64,000 nucleotides of DNA from Paulinella micropora (GCA_009731375.1 BJOX01000064.1:501953-565952); one strand, 5' to 3'. Counted from the first letter of the stretch, positions 29,230-41,379 are shown. Program-made: numbers and translations. Notes: generated from the sequence alone by a model not told the origin.

Positions 29230-30348
29230 CCACGGAAGGAAGACAAGTGTTTTATGCCAAAATTTGATTTCAAACTTAAAGCTCACATGGAGTGTTTGTG
29301 CACAAAAAGTTGAGCGGATGTTTCTAGCGACATTTGGAAAGTTGCAAAATCGTCCACTATGATCAATGACTTAACACTTAACCGGGCAATTCACATTTGT
29401 GGTTTAAAACGACATTTGTGGATCTTGTGGATTGTTCAAGTTTTTAAGCCCCAAATGTGGCAATATTAGCAGTGCTTTGTTTGTATTTAATAATTCTGTA
29501 TATTTAAGCGAACTATGAAAAAAACCGCTTGTTAGTAACGTCAAAGGTCATTTTAATCAACCAATAATTGGTTGCATCCTGGATCGACAGTGTGGTACTC
29601 CCTTCCAACAGGGATGGGCTTCCTTGGAACTCGTGACCACCATTTGCTCAGGGATATGATCCCCAGTATACTGCCACATGCTTTCGTCCACAGTAATAAC
29701 CCCCCCCCTCCCCCCCCGGCACTATGGACAACTCCGCCTTCTTACCAACCGCCTCTGCAAAAGCATGAACAGGGAGAAAAAGGCCCGCATCGTAGGGGGG
29801 GGGGCCTACACTTAGGCACTTCAAAATTGCATCGAAACGATTGAGCAATATTGAGTGCCATTATATAACTTGAAAGCCTGTTCCAAAATCATCCCCGGTA
29901 GCCCATCTGTACCCATTTCACTTGTTTTCGACTCGTGACCAATGTCACCGTCTGCGGCCCCTATCGGCCAAGGAAATCTTTATAAGATGCTAAAAAAACT
30001 CCAAAACTCTATCTCTGTTACTTGAATGGGACTCTCAACTGGTGGTACTGCTCCTGCGCCAGCTCTTCAGAAGTGAGGGTCAGTCAGCCTGAGTATAGAT
30101 GGTCACGGTATCATTGAAGTTGAAAAAAAAAATTAACGTATTAATAAAATGTCTACAAACACACACACACTCACACGCACACACCCACAAAAAAAAAGGC
30201 AAATGGCTAAAACATAGATGGCAAAGTGGACACCATGATAGTAACAAAAAAGCAACACTGTAACAAAGCTGGTGATTTCAACAGTCAAGTCTTGAAACTT
30301 TATTTTCTCTCTCAAATCTCTCTGCAAATGATAGTACAACACATAATT

Positions 30349-30386
<38 letters not shown>

Positions 30387-30420
30387 TGGAAAAAGTGTTG
30401 GGGACTCTGAGTGTGATGGT
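29230..30420. other. intergenic DNA, no gene seen
   Basis: The region has short C and G homopolymers (near 29700-29720 and 29795-29805), an AC repeat near 30160-30185 and an AT repeat near 30353-30381. No ORF has protein-like composition. Confidence 0.5.
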
Positions 30421-30421
30421 A

Positions 30422-30625
30422 ACAATGGACGATTTTATTAATAATACTATTTAGTCATACCTGCCCACCCCTGACTGATGACAATTACCAGGTATTTTAC
30501 CTATATCACTCTATTTGTAACGGTGAATTCAAAGCGGTTCGGGGTGTGGCACTTAGTGACGTGTCAGTATTATTCAAAATCTTTAAGTAAAGTAAAGTAC
30601 AAACACTCTTGTCTAGTGGGTTATG
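30422..30625 (+). repeat. dispersed repeat R2, copy 1 (about 205 bp)
   Basis: The element contains TTTTATTAATAATA, GCCCACCCCTG, ACAATTACCAGGTATTTTAC and TTAGTGACGTGTCAGTATTA, and ends in CTCTTGTCTAGTGGGT. Full-length copies lie here and at 35462-35661 in direct orientation. A copy of only the 3' 90 bases is at 32570-32657. The two full copies could be the LTRs of a 5-kb element or independent insertions. Confidence 0.75.
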
Positions 30626-31299
30626 TGCTTTGGCAGCTTTTTTTTTTAATATTTATTTTGCTAAATTGAATGTACAATGAGAAAGATCGTATTCCCACCC
30701 AAGTAGCTGTTGCAGGGTACCGTCACTACAACCACCAGCAACAGGGACGCCGACGGAACGGGTTTGTTGGCTGGGAGAGCATTTGGCCTTGAGCGTGGCA
30801 GCCCGCTAGGATCTGTGTGCAAACGGTCGAAAGACACAGATGCACGTCGTAAAGCGTATATGAAAGAAGGAAAGAAAGAAGGAAGAAGGAACAGCAATAG
30901 GAAACTTTAAAAAAAAAAGGAACCAAACCTAGTAACCGGCTGGCATAGTCCAATTATATCCGGGGAGCGTCTACTGCGGAACTGCTGATCTATTGCAAAC
31001 AGGAACTGCTGCCTCCCTCGTCCAAGTAGAAGCGGGAAACCCTCCAGTGCCGAACCGCGGACTCCATAATGCAGACTGTACCCACAGCACGAACTCGCCG
31101 ACGAGACGCCTGCTTCACTGCTGGGGAGCTCCGATGACGGGGGAAGGAAGAGAGAAAGAAAGGGGGGGCCGGTAGGGGAACGTGGTCCGAGGCCGAAAAA
31201 GGGGAATCAGCCTGGTCCGTCCGTCCCACCTTAAAGACCAATCCCATCACGGGCCAGAAAAACCTCCGGGAAGAAAAGTTTGAAAAAGGGTGAGAAAAA

Positions 31300-31694
31300 T
31301 TACTTTCGAGAGAGCATACTATGACGATGATGAGCCTGTCCCCTTCGTGCCCTCCATCCCCATGACCATGCAGTTCCCAAATAGCGGGAGACATAAACAG
31401 GGCTGTGAATCCCCCTAGTGACTCTGTGCGGGCGGAGGCGAGGTCGGGAGAAAGATAGCAGCAGAAGCCTGGGTGGGGGCTTGGTAGCAAAATTCAAATC
31501 TAGAGGCAGAGCTAGGCCCCTTAGGTACCATGGCCCCGAGGATTGGTGGGCTTCGATGGGGGGGATAAGGGTGCGAGGAATGGAGACTCCAGAGGCAGGC
31601 TGGTGTGCCAGTGGGTCGTCAGACTTGCTGGTGGGCCATGCGCGCCACAGGAGACCCACTCCTCGAAAGGCTTCGGGATCGGTGCGTTGGACTT

Positions 31695-31725
<31 letters not shown>

Positions 31726-32344
31726 TNNNNNNNNNNTCAGGCTTGCTGTTGGAGACGGAAAGGGGATCCGGGGGCGGTCCTGCGGGAAAGTGGTGAAGGA
31801 GATTCCATGTCTGGATGATATGCTCGTGGCAGATCCTTGTGAGGCCCTGGTAAATCTGTACCGCAATGTCCTTGGAGAAATTGAGGCAGAGTTTGTCAAA
31901 GGAGGTCTGAGAAATGTAACCTTTAGCACCCATCGCAATGACAATAAGATTAGTGATCATTGGGCGGCTGCCGATGGTCTGACTTTGGATCGATTCTTCC
32001 AGTGGGAGGTATCGATGATCGTATATCGCTCTCGGGTTATAGCCCCACGCTTTCCAGGACTTCCAGGGAATAGCAGGCCAGGTGGCAGGCGGGTCCTCCC
32101 CGCGGAACGCCTTGGGGTCCCCCCAGCGGAAAGGAGGGTCTATCCGGTGTCTATCACTGTTCCAGGTCTCACGTCGTTCGTCCCGAGTCTGCACCGAGGT
32201 GAGATATGACTCGTCCTCGCGAACCAGCCATTGATCTTCACGGGTGGTGTAATCTACCAGAGTAACATGATTTGATCTGCGGGCGGCGGTAACCAGTAGA
32301 TCTACCTTATGAGAGAAACCTGGTCCCGCCATGTCAACCATCAC
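31300..32344 (-). CDS. unrecognised ORFs, possibly retroelement-derived
   Basis: Two overlapping minus-strand frames show mixed composition: one over 31619-32344 beginning MMVDMAGPGFSHKVDLL, another over 31300-31944. A 10-N gap at 31727-31736 after a C homopolymer interrupts both, so the true frame relation is unknown. I recognise no domain. The location between R2 copies suggests they belong to the same decayed element. Confidence 0.3.
31727..31736. other. assembly gap (10 N)
   Basis: Ten N following a run of about 38 C. Confidence 1.
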
Positions 32345-32569
32345 GTGAGCGGCGGGGTGAGTGAAGGCAGGGGGTGGGTCCAGAACTGGGGGAGCACCAT
32401 CCTCCGGGACGGGGGCACCCCGTGCACTTGCTTCAACCAGAGATGGATCCGTGTCTGGCAGCGGGCGGGGGAGAGCGCCCTCCTGGCCGATGATGAAAAC
32501 TTTGCGATCTGGCGCTATGCCTTCTTCGTTGTCTGTGCGTTCCAGGCATCGTCGGATCCATTGTCTGCA

Positions 32570-32657
32570 TTTCGGGGTGTGGCACTTAGTGACGTGTCAG
32601 TATTATTCAAAATCTCTAAGTAAAGTAAAGTACAAACCCTCTTGTCTAGTGGGTTAT
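32570..32657 (+). repeat. dispersed repeat R2, 5'-truncated copy
   Basis: Only the 3' part of R2 is present, from GGGGTGTGGCACTTAGTGAC to CTTGTCTAGTGGGT. After this point it shares a further short block (TTATG.G..TTGGCAGC) with copy 1 but not with the copy at 35.5 kb. Confidence 0.75.
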
Positions 32658-32799
32658 GGGCCTTGGCAGCGCTTAACTCTGGTGGCACTGCAAGCAAGGA
32701 AGGAGACCATCGCCGACTGGGAGGCGACTGTCTACGAAAGGGGTTGGTGTCATTCCTGTAATTGACACATAGAAAGGGAAGCTTAGGCAGCCCTGGGAT

Positions 32800-34568
32800 T
32801 TGAACAAATCTTTCGCTACCTGTCCCGTTTTAGGTGACCGGCGTCTCAGTGGGAAGAAGACAGCACACAATCTGGTCTGCTGCACTGTGGCTACTACAAC
32901 AAGCTCAAGGACAACAAGACAGAAAGCCCTCGATGAGTTTCAGTACTCTAAGAGGCACAGACAAAAACTTCTAGAGGAAAAGAAAATACTGCAAAAGGAC
33001 AATATGATGGGAGAACCCCATTTAAAACATTTCAACGTGAAACAGTTTTTGGCTTTGGGAGCCAAAGGACTCAAAGGGGCACTCAAGACCCCAGAAGAAC
33101 ACGTTAGGTTAGTGCATGAAAGTAATGTAAGTGCGTTGCCTAGTAAAGGAAAGAAAGTCCCCAATTTCATGTGGAAGTGGGGAGAGAGAGCAGGAAAGCA
33201 ATCAGCAAGAGAGAGAGAGAGAGTAAAGATAGGGTTGAGAGAGGAGGAAAAGGAAGCTGAGTTAGACTCAGAGTCAGGGTCAGACAAGGAAAACCTTACC
33301 TCTTATTTTACTGAGACTGAAAGGCAGCCTACTTTAGGGGGAGATAGTGGTAAGAGTGAGCAAAAGGGAGGAGAAGAGCAGGTGGACGAGAGGCCCCGGG
33401 GAGAGTGAGTAGTCAGCTTTCACCTACTTATTCCACACCAGCAACGACAACAATCAAGACGAAGAGCAAGGAGCAAGTAGAGGAAAAAGAGAAAGAAGAT
33501 AGAATGATAGTAGCATATGAGGAGAGTTTGGGGCATGAGATGAAAAGGCAGAGAGAGGAAGCTTTTTCGTTTGTGTTTGATAAGTTAGTAGGTAAAGTGT
33601 GGCAGATTTAGTGAGAGACACCTCACCAGAATTTGGTCAGAACTCACACCTTGTGTAGGCAAGACTAACCAAAAGGCTTGGTAAGGTGAGTGAGGAGGAT
33701 GTGCAAGACAAAATAAATGCGATGAATGCATGGACCTTTGATGAGGGTTGTGATTATGCTCCGCAGTTTGATGCGTTTGTTGCGTTAGATGAAGAGCTAA
33801 AGGCAGTAGGTCATAAAACACCCAAAAGAACAATGGAAACAATAATCACTAATGCCTTACAAAACCCTGAGTATGCGTCAGAGGGGGTGAGAAAGGATTG
33901 GGGAGGATGGATGAGCACGCTGAAGATGAATAAGAAGCAGCATGCATGGTCTTTTGAGGAATGGTGGGAGGAGTTGGAAGAAAAAGCGTTGGAAATAGAC
34001 AGAAACAAAGAAAGAGAGAAGAAGATGAAGAAAGAAAAGCACACGCAGGAAAGGATGCAAACAATTTTTGAAAAGAGAGGAAGGGCAGAGAGGCGTTTGT
34101 TTTTGGTTTCACAAAGAGAGTGGATGCAAGTGGGGGGATGAGTGTCGTTTTGCTCATACAGAGGGGTCAGTCACTATGCGTAGTGTGCCGGCAGCCTGGG
34201 GTGTGCTACATGAACAGTCAGGCAGCTGTGATAGATCTAACTGTAGATTTAAACACACCACCACTAATAAAAAAGGGGGAGGGAAAGGAACAGGAACGAG
34301 AAAGAAGACGTTGAAGAAAGGAGACATGAAATGTTTCAACTGTAACATGGAGGGGCATGTGTTCTCCGCATGTGAGAAGGAGTGCAGGATATGTGGGGGT
34401 GAGCACAGACTACATGAATGTGCAGAGATGAAGAAGGCGAGAGAAGAGCCAGGTGAGAAGGAAGAACCGAGAGAAAAGCAAAAGAGAGAAAAAGGGGAAC
34501 ATGGAAAGTTTGGTAGGGGGAGTGAGTCAGACACTTCTGACACAGATGTCAGGAAGGTGAGAAGGTAA
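32800..34568 (+). pseudogene. Gag-like protein with CCCH and CCHC zinc motifs, frames broken
   Basis: Successive frames carry parts of one Gag-like polypeptide. They are a charged, Lys/Glu-rich first part (32800-33408), a helical segment (33405-33611), and a capsid-like helical part (33659-34141, with a TAG at 33656-33658 just before it). The nucleic-acid-binding part (34068-34568) has one CCCH finger (C-x8-C-x5-C-x3-H in CFWFHKESGCKWGDECRFAH). It then has two zinc knuckles: CFNCNMEGHVFSAC (C-x2-C-x4-H-x4-C) and CRICGGEHRLHEC. Such knuckles typify LTR-retrotransposon Gag. At least two frame changes and one stop argue that it is dead. No protease, reverse transcriptase or integrase follows. 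Confidence 0.65.
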
Positions 34569-34582
34569 AAGCATTAAAAAGG

Positions 34583-34897
34583 ATGACGAGATTTTTGACA
34601 GGGCAAGACAGAGCAGGCATAGTAAAGGAGAAGGCCCACATGGGCAAAGTGAAGGTAGTACAAGAGAGAGAAGTCTATCGTCAATGTGAGGGGCGAGTGT
34701 CAGGTGAGCAGCAATGTTTTGTATGCACGCATGACAAGGAAAGTGAGAATGTGTTGTTGCGAGAGGCAACTTATGGTCTGTTGGGAGGGCGATTTTGTGG
34801 GTTACATACAGATCAGGAAAGAGAGAGTGAGAAGGAAGCCCCAGTGATGGGGGAGCAAAACAAAGTTAGCACACGCAAACCGTTAGTTAATAGTTGA
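34583..34897 (+). CDS. unrecognised ORF downstream of the Gag-like region
   Basis: A 104-residue ORF starts 12 bases after the Gag-like frame ends. It has a Cys-x2-Cys...Cys-x2-His arrangement (CFVC...CGLH) that could bind zinc. Open sequence with charged repeats (DSDRDSDSD) continues in another frame to about 35210. It is probably part of the same decayed element; no family is recognised. Confidence 0.3.
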   Translation: MTRFLTGQDRAGIVKEKAHMGKVKVVQEREVYRQCEGRVSGEQQCFVCTHDKESENVLLREATYGLLGGRFCGLHTDQERESEKEAPVMGEQNKVSTRKPLVNS

Positions 34898-35461
34898 AAA
34901 GAAGAAGAAAGAGAACGAGAAGCGCTCCAAGCGCAAAAGTAAGAAGAAGGAAGGAAAAGAAAGGAACGCAAAGAACTGGTGGGGCCTAGTCGAGGGGCAA
35001 AGCTGCTTTACAAGGGCCCAGGATCGGAGGAGCGTGGGAAAGGCCAACGATTATCAAGTGCGCGGCCAGGGTGCAGACAGCGATCGAGACAGCGACTCGG
35101 ACCCGGAGCGGCGATTCCAGTTGGTGGAGAGTGCGGTGCGTAAGTGGTTCCACGACCCGGGCGGCGGACTACAGTGTCGGCAAGATGGCGGATGGGAGCA
35201 GGGAAGTTAAGGAACCCGGCGGCTTCAAGGGATCAAGGGAGCGGGGGAGCGCGCGGGGGGGGCGGCGCAACTTTAACGACTGTGACTTTTCGTTTATTAC
35301 GTCAGCATAAGTTAAGTTGGTTAGAGGGATACAAAGTTAGTATTGCGTTAGTGCATATAGTTGGTAGGGCTGCTCCGGTTCATTTCTATATAGGCACGGT
35401 ACCATATATGCGAGGTTAGTAGCATAAGGTAGATGGGGCCGTTATTCCTAAATAGGGAGAG

Positions 35462-35661
35462 CAATGGATAATTTTATTAATAATAGTTTTTTTTCATACC
35501 GGCCCACCCCTGGGACAATTACCAGGTATTTTACCTATATCACTCTATGTGTAACGGTGAATTCAAAACCTTGGCGGTTTGGGGTGTGGCGCTTAGTGAC
35601 GTGTCAGTATTATTCAAAATCTCTAAGTAAAGTAAAGTACAAACCCTCTTGTCTAGTGGGT
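35462..35661 (+). repeat. dispersed repeat R2, copy 2
   Basis: This is a near-full-length direct copy of the repeat at 30422-30625, differing mainly in a T run and a few substitutions, and ending at CTTGTCTAGTGGGT. Confidence 0.75.
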
Positions 35662-35805
35662 AACTGGACTCGAATAGTGAAAAAAGCAAGAGGAGAAGGA
35701 GAGAATGAGAGGAGAACGAGAGAGGGGCGACGTCGAAAAGCGAATCCATGCTCGACTTCGCCTTGTGTCGAGGGCGATCGCTGCTCCAGTCCACGTTACA
35801 TAGCT

Positions 35806-36995
35806 ACCCGGAGTGCGAATATTGATTTTCATCAATATTTTCAAAAAATAATATTAATTTTTCAATATTAGTATTGATTCAACATCAATATCTTTTTCCC
35901 CAAAAAATTATTGATTTTGAAATCAATATTACTATATTAATATTGATTTTTTTCAAGAAAATTTTTATGAACCAAGGCAAAAAAAAAATATTGATTTTGC
36001 TGCAATATTAATATTGCACCATTATTGCCACTAGTTTTCAAGTATTTTCACGCGAAATTACAAAAAAAAATTAAAAAATGCAATACTAATATTGATTTTA
36101 ATTTATGCATACTAATATTGATTTTCAATACTGTTACACAGTAACAATATTAATATTAAAACACTACTATATATATATATATTGAAATCAAGCAATATAA
36201 ATATTGTATCTTTTCAATATAACTAGTAAAAATATTGAATGTTCAGAAACAACTGTATGTGAGGGCCCGCCTGAAACAATATTTATTACTATTGGAAATA
36301 TAACAAAATTTCTTCCCGGGAAATGTTTGTTATATATATGTTTCCAATCATTTCGTAAAATCACAAAAAAAAAAGCAATATTAATATTGAAATTGATGCA
36401 ATATTAATACTGCAAACAAGCAATATTAATATTAAAATGTATGCAATATTAATATTGCAAAAAAGCAATATTAAGCAATATTAATATTGAAATGTATGCA
36501 ATATTAATATTGCAAAAAAGCAATATTAAGCAATATTAATTATAATATTGAAATGTATGCAATATTAATATTGCAAAAAAGCAATATTAATATTGCAATA
36601 ATTATATAACAACTGATGTGAGGGCCCGTCTGAAACAATTGGAAATATAACAAAAATGTCTTCCCAGGAAATGTGTTATGTATCCAATCGTTTCGGACTG
36701 ACATGTAAAATCACAAAAAAGCAATATTAATATTGAAAATTGATGCAATATCAATATTGCAAAAAAGCAATATTAATATTGAAATGCAATATTGAAATTG
36801 CAAAAAAGCAATATTAAGCAATATTAATATTGAAATGTATGCAATATTAATATTGCAAAAAGCAAGATTAATATTGCAATAATTATATTGCTTATTTGCA
36901 ATATTTATATTAAAAACTACAATTTATATTGTAAAACTGCAATATTTATATTGCATAATTTTAATATTAATATTGTACTTTTTCAATATGTATTA
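35806..36995. repeat. palindromic AATATTAATATT satellite
   Basis: An AT-rich tract dominated by the self-complementary motif AATATT and its doublet AATATTAATATT, spaced by poly-A and ATGTATGC segments. A larger tandem unit of about 370 bp is visible: the block ACAACTG...GTGAGGGCCCG, GAAACAAT and GGAAATATAACAAAA occurs near 36250 and again near 36610. No coding sequence is present. Single strands could fold into many hairpins. Confidence 0.8.
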
Positions 36996-37026
36996 AATAA
37001 TTTTATTCACGAAGGGATAGGACAGG

Positions 37027-37236
37027 TTCTTCTTCTTCTTCTTCTTCTTCTTCTTCTTCTTCTTCTTCTTCTTCTTCTTCTTCTTCTTGTTCTTCTTCTT
37101 GTTCTTCTTCTTGTTCTTCTTCTTGTTCTTCTTCTTGTTCTTCTTCTTGTTCTTCTTCTTGTTCTTCTTCTTGTTCTTCTTCTTGTTCTTCTTCTTCTTC
37201 TTCTTCTTCTTCTTCTTCTTCTTCTTCTTCTTCTTC
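37027..37236. repeat. TTC/TTG-TTCTTC microsatellite
   Basis: Pure TTC repeats flank a regular higher-order block of TTCTTGTTC. It directly follows the AATATT satellite. Confidence 0.95.
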
Positions 37237-37354
37237 ACCTCGTGCGGGTCCTCTTACTTATTCTTTTTTTTTCTTCCTCTTCGTCTGTGTCGTCTAAATA
37301 TACAACTTCCAACTGCGCATGCTGTGGTTGTTGCGGTTGTCGTTGTTGATGTTG

Positions 37355-37798
37355 CTAATGTTGTTGTTCTTCCTCTTCGTCTGTTTCATCTAAATCCACA
37401 ACTTGCAACTGCTGCTGTTGTTGGCAATGTTGTTGTTGTCCTTGTTGCTGCTGTGGTTGCTGCGGTTGTCGTTGTTGCTGCTGTGGTTGTTGCGGTTGTT
37501 GTTGTTGATGTTGTTGATGTTGTTGTTGTTGTTGCAGCTGTTGCTGCAGGCTGTGTGGTAAGTACTGGCTCTGATCCACCTGTGCAGAGGAGGGACACAA
37601 AAATGCAACGGCAGGTGAACAATCTGTCGAAACATATGTGTTTTTGGTTACCTCTGTCCTAATAAGTTGTTGTATAGCCACTCCTGAAGGAGAGGATCTT
37701 TCCAAATCGATCTGTCGACAGAACACTCCAACTCTGTGTGTGTAGTTTTCACTTGGAAAGAAAAAATTCGAATTGTAAGTTTGTATACAACTCTTCAA
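37355..37798 (-). CDS. Gln-rich ORF ending in an acidic SUMO-interacting-like motif
   Basis: The 147-residue ORF has a mixed-composition first half and a CAA/CAG-encoded poly-Gln/His/Pro second half, then VVDLDETDEEEE before a stop. After the stop the same pattern repeats once more in frame (Gln-rich, then VVYLDDTDEEEE). A hydrophobic VVDLD followed by acidic residues is the form of a SUMO-interacting motif. Whether the ORF is expressed is unknown; it overlaps the edge of repeat R1. Confidence 0.35.
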   Translation of the reverse strand: MKSCIQTYNSNFFFPSENYTHRVGVFCRQIDLERSSPSGVAIQQLIRTEVTKNTYVSTDCSPAVAFLCPSSAQVDQSQYLPHSLQQQLQQQQQHQQHQQQQPQQPQQQQRQPQQPQQQQGQQQHCQQQQQLQVVDLDETDEEEEQQH

Positions 37799-38700
37799 GT
37801 AGGCAGATACAACGAACTCTTATTAAGAACACTATGGCTGCATTGAGTCCTGACTCTGCGAGAGCAGGTGAAATATCAGTAAATAGTAGAGAGGTCACTT
37901 CGTTTATTTACGTAATTTCAAACTTTTTGCATGCTTGGATGCAACTTACGATTAGTGTAGAACGTAGATTGTGAGGTCTCCAGTTCTCAAACGTATAGTG
38001 TCTTTCGGTTTCGAGGTAACAGTCATAAACGGGTTGTGTCGGGTTGATAATAACTTGAAAACCCAAATTCATTTGGGAGCCTAGGCGAAAATGACTGGGA
38101 ACGGCACGTAGCCTTAAAAAAAGAATCAAATATTGTTTCAAGTTCCGTTATTAATATCTTGTCATTGTCCACAAATTTACCGCACATGCGTGTTCACTGG
38201 AAATCAGGGGAAAAGGCAATATATGGAGGAAAAAGGCAATAGTCGATCCTTCCTAAAAAGATCTTTGACTTAATCGTTTGAAATCATTTCTGAACGGAAT
38301 CGAAAACTAGTTAGTGAAGTCGAAACGTCGTGCAGAGGAGAATCTAACGAACCGGTCACAAAGAGTGACTTATCAACGGTAAAGGCTTTGGCCGGTCGTT
38401 AAGGTGCTCAGTCTGATAAAAGGCAATAGTTAACATGTTCTAAAAAGCTAACCGGTAAACTCCGGGAAACTTCAACCGATAAATCATGTGACCTGTTTAC
38501 AGCAGTTGAAAACGTACTGACTAACAACTACAAGTTATGACAGTTGATATTAATAAATCATCCAAACGGAAAAAAGAGCTGAGTAACGGAACTAAAAATA
38601 GAAGTGTAAACTTGAAGTATAAACTTTAAAAAAGTTTAACAGAATATTAATATATAATTCTGTCCGGTACGGTATTCATTCCGATAAGTGTTTGCGGGAC
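37735..38700. repeat. dispersed repeat R1, copy 2
   Basis: This copy matches 5145-6180 block by block in the same orientation, including AATTCGAATTGTAAGT and GGTATTCATTCCGATA. The spacing between blocks is longer here (about 820 against 610 bases), so one copy has gained or lost sequence. A minus-strand stretch at 37930-38115 looks like a possible exon. Confidence 0.6.
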
Positions 38701-41190
38701 AACAAGTACCGCAAATATAATATATAATATCAACTTTAATTTATTTATATTAATACTATGTCACGATTCGTAGACAACTAATTATGATGCCTATAAAAGC
38801 TCTATCATATGCCGACCCACCCAGTATAAATGGCAATACTTACCGTTCCGGTCTGTCTGTTATCCTTGGTCTGGAGATTACGGAGTCCCTACTTTAGGTA
38901 TTCCTCAGTCTTCATATCGTTAGTTTATTAAATATCCTACTATCGTAACAATCAGTACTATCAGTACGTTATAGCATGTGTCTGCACTGAGGTGCATCAC
39001 TGACAAACGTGACAAGCGTACAACAAGCTATTCCCAGCTAACAACGTTCCAAGAAGCGAGCCCCTTTCCTTCTTCATTTCGTCTCATTCCTTCGTTTTGA
39101 CTCTACGAGTCCACCTTTACCACTTCTTCTAACTCTTACGCTTCCCACTTATCCATACTAGTGGCAAGTATTCTATAATTAAAAGTTGATTGGCGGAAAA
39201 AAGATGCGAACTCGTCCGATTAAGTTGATTTCAGCGTTCTCCAGCAGTCATCCATTGTGCAAGGACAAAGCTGAAGCAATCGTTTGACAGCTCACGACAA
39301 GTGCTTTCCAATAACGTTCTCAACCATTGGCAAGTATTGATTTGAAAGAAGGCAGAGAATTCAAAAATAGACAATTTTGTCGCTGCAACGTACGCGGTAA
39401 CTACATATCCATCACCTGCACGGACTTCGGATTGAGAGAGTTGTCAGAATATGAAAATTGAATGAAAAGGAACGGAAAACCCAAAGCAATAATACAAAGG
39501 CGGTAGGAGTGAAAATTGCGCAGCAAACCAAGGAAAAGGCAGATACGAGTAGCTCGCTGCAAGTCAAAGGATAGGCGGAGTGAGAGGAAAGGTGAGGGGA
39601 GAGGTGNNNNNNNNNNNNNNNNNNNNNNNNNNNNNNNNNNNNNNNNNNNNNNNNNNNNNNNNNNNNNNNNNNNNNNNNNNNNNNNNNNNNNNNNNNNNNN
39701 NNNNNNNNNNNNNNNNNNNNNNNNNNNNNNNNNNNNNNNNNNNNNNNNNNNNNNNNNNNNNNNNNNNNNNNNNNNNNNNNNNNNNNNNNNNNNNNNNNNC
39801 CTTGCCCACCACAAGCCTTCGTGGCCCCTCTCTGTCTATGAGCACGCAGCCAGAGACCGCGACGCCGAATGTCTTCAACACATGAGATGTTCCTAGTTCT
39901 TAAGTACAATAAGCAAGGACTTCAAGCGCTTGCGTTCTCAGCCTATTCTGGCACTTGCTGCTTGAGGAGCAATTCGTTTCAAATCCTTTGATTAAAGCTT
40001 TCTAAGAGATTAGAGCTTTCTAGTAGCAGTTGCACCAATTTGCACGGGCACAGCTCGAAGAGGGGAAAGGCTGGTGCAGTAGAGGGGATAAGGAGGAGGA
40101 GAAGTGGGAGGAGGAGGGGTGGAGAGGCGATGGCAAGGTGGAGGGCGAATTCAGAGGTCAGATTGAAGAACCAGGGCCTCGAATCCGCAGCGCGAGCTGA
40201 ATGTCCCTGCAAAAATTCTCAACACCTGAAAAAATAAATCGCTATTTGTCGCCGTAGTGGGTCTCCAACCGTGGCACCCATTCAAATCACCTTTGCACTG
40301 AACAGTTTTGCTTGCTCCTCCTCTTTAGTACTTGCTGGGCTGTGTAGGGGATGGGGTTGTACACGGGGGTGCCTTCATCGTCACCACCTTCCGCCTCCTC
40401 CTCGTTTGGCTCTTCCTGCACTTGCTCCTTCTTCTCCTCTTTTTGTTCTACCTCCTCCTCCTCCTCCTCCTCAGGGCCTCCTCCTCCTGTTCGTCCTCAG
40501 TCGTCTGAACTTGAAGCCACTGCCTCCGAGTCCACCTCTTCAAGTCTCCACATGATCCCCATCAATGAACTTGTAACTCGACCCCTCCTGCGAGGGGCAT
40601 GAGGTGCAACTCTTGATTCCCATGAAATAATCCTGCCGGATCATCAAAACGCATGGTATTATAATAATAACAAGAGTTTTTTGCGTTTTTGTTTGTTTCA
40701 GGAAATAGTTATTTAATAACAGGGGTTTACCAGACCACGAGTGACCGCGCTCACCCCTTTGCAAAAGGTTAAGTAAGTGCAAGTTTTAGTTCAAGTGAAA
40801 GGGCAAAGGTTGGGTAAATGGTAGGGTGTGTGTGTGGTCTCCAGGGCTTTGGAGCTGTGCTCCCGATGAAGGTTCTGAGTTCAAGGCTTGTGGCGTAGAA
40901 TAGGTTTTGGTTGTGTTGGATTGCGTAGTAACGGATGTGAGGGAGTTGAAGTGGAAGGATGAGTCGTACGGTCAGAGTGAGAAAAATGCAAGCTGATATA
41001 GGTAAAAAAGGAAATAGCATTTGTAAAAAGGAAATTTGCAAGTGCACCTACGACGTGAAAAAACTGGGAAAATTGGAAATTAGTTTGAAATAAATTGCTT
41101 TGAAACAAATTGCTTTGTATTCTAGTACGTTTATAGTTCCTCGATGATTTAATCACTTTTTCTTTCAGCTTCCCCAAAGCCACACTTGAA
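38701..41190. other. mostly non-coding DNA with a 193-N gap
   Basis: No convincing gene is seen. The gap spans 39607-39799. On the minus strand, 40268-40480 encodes an acidic stretch followed by DDEGTPVYNPIPYTAQQ, which could be the end of an exon of an unknown protein. The strand, boundaries and reality of this are uncertain. Confidence 0.4.
39607..39799. other. assembly gap (193 N)
   Basis: Unresolved bases following a GA-rich stretch. Confidence 1.
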
Positions 41191-41192
41191 TC

Positions 41193-41379
41193 ATGATGTC
41201 ACGGGCCCGCCAAGCAGGCCCATATCATAGGATCCCGGTTGAAGAATTGTTTACTACTTTTGGCACATGCCCTCAGCTCCCAAACTTTGCAACAGGGATT
41301 GAAAGCCTACGGTGTGTCACCGTGCCTGTGACCCATCTCCATCTTGGCTTTACTATCCCCAACGATAGCTCAATGGAAG
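41193..41379 (+). CDS. possible first exon of an unknown protein
   Basis: An ATG-initiated frame of 62 codons with balanced composition (MMSRARQAGPYHRIPVEELF...) runs into a strong donor, GTAAGT, at 41380. If not spliced it would end at the TAA formed inside that donor. No downstream exon was identified in the AT-rich sequence up to 42270, so the call is tentative. Confidence 0.3.

Noticed and set aside
40040-40602. Short plus-strand ORFs with Ser/Pro runs.
   Set aside because: The composition follows CTC/TCC repeats; the opposite strand is a slightly better coding candidate but is also unproven.
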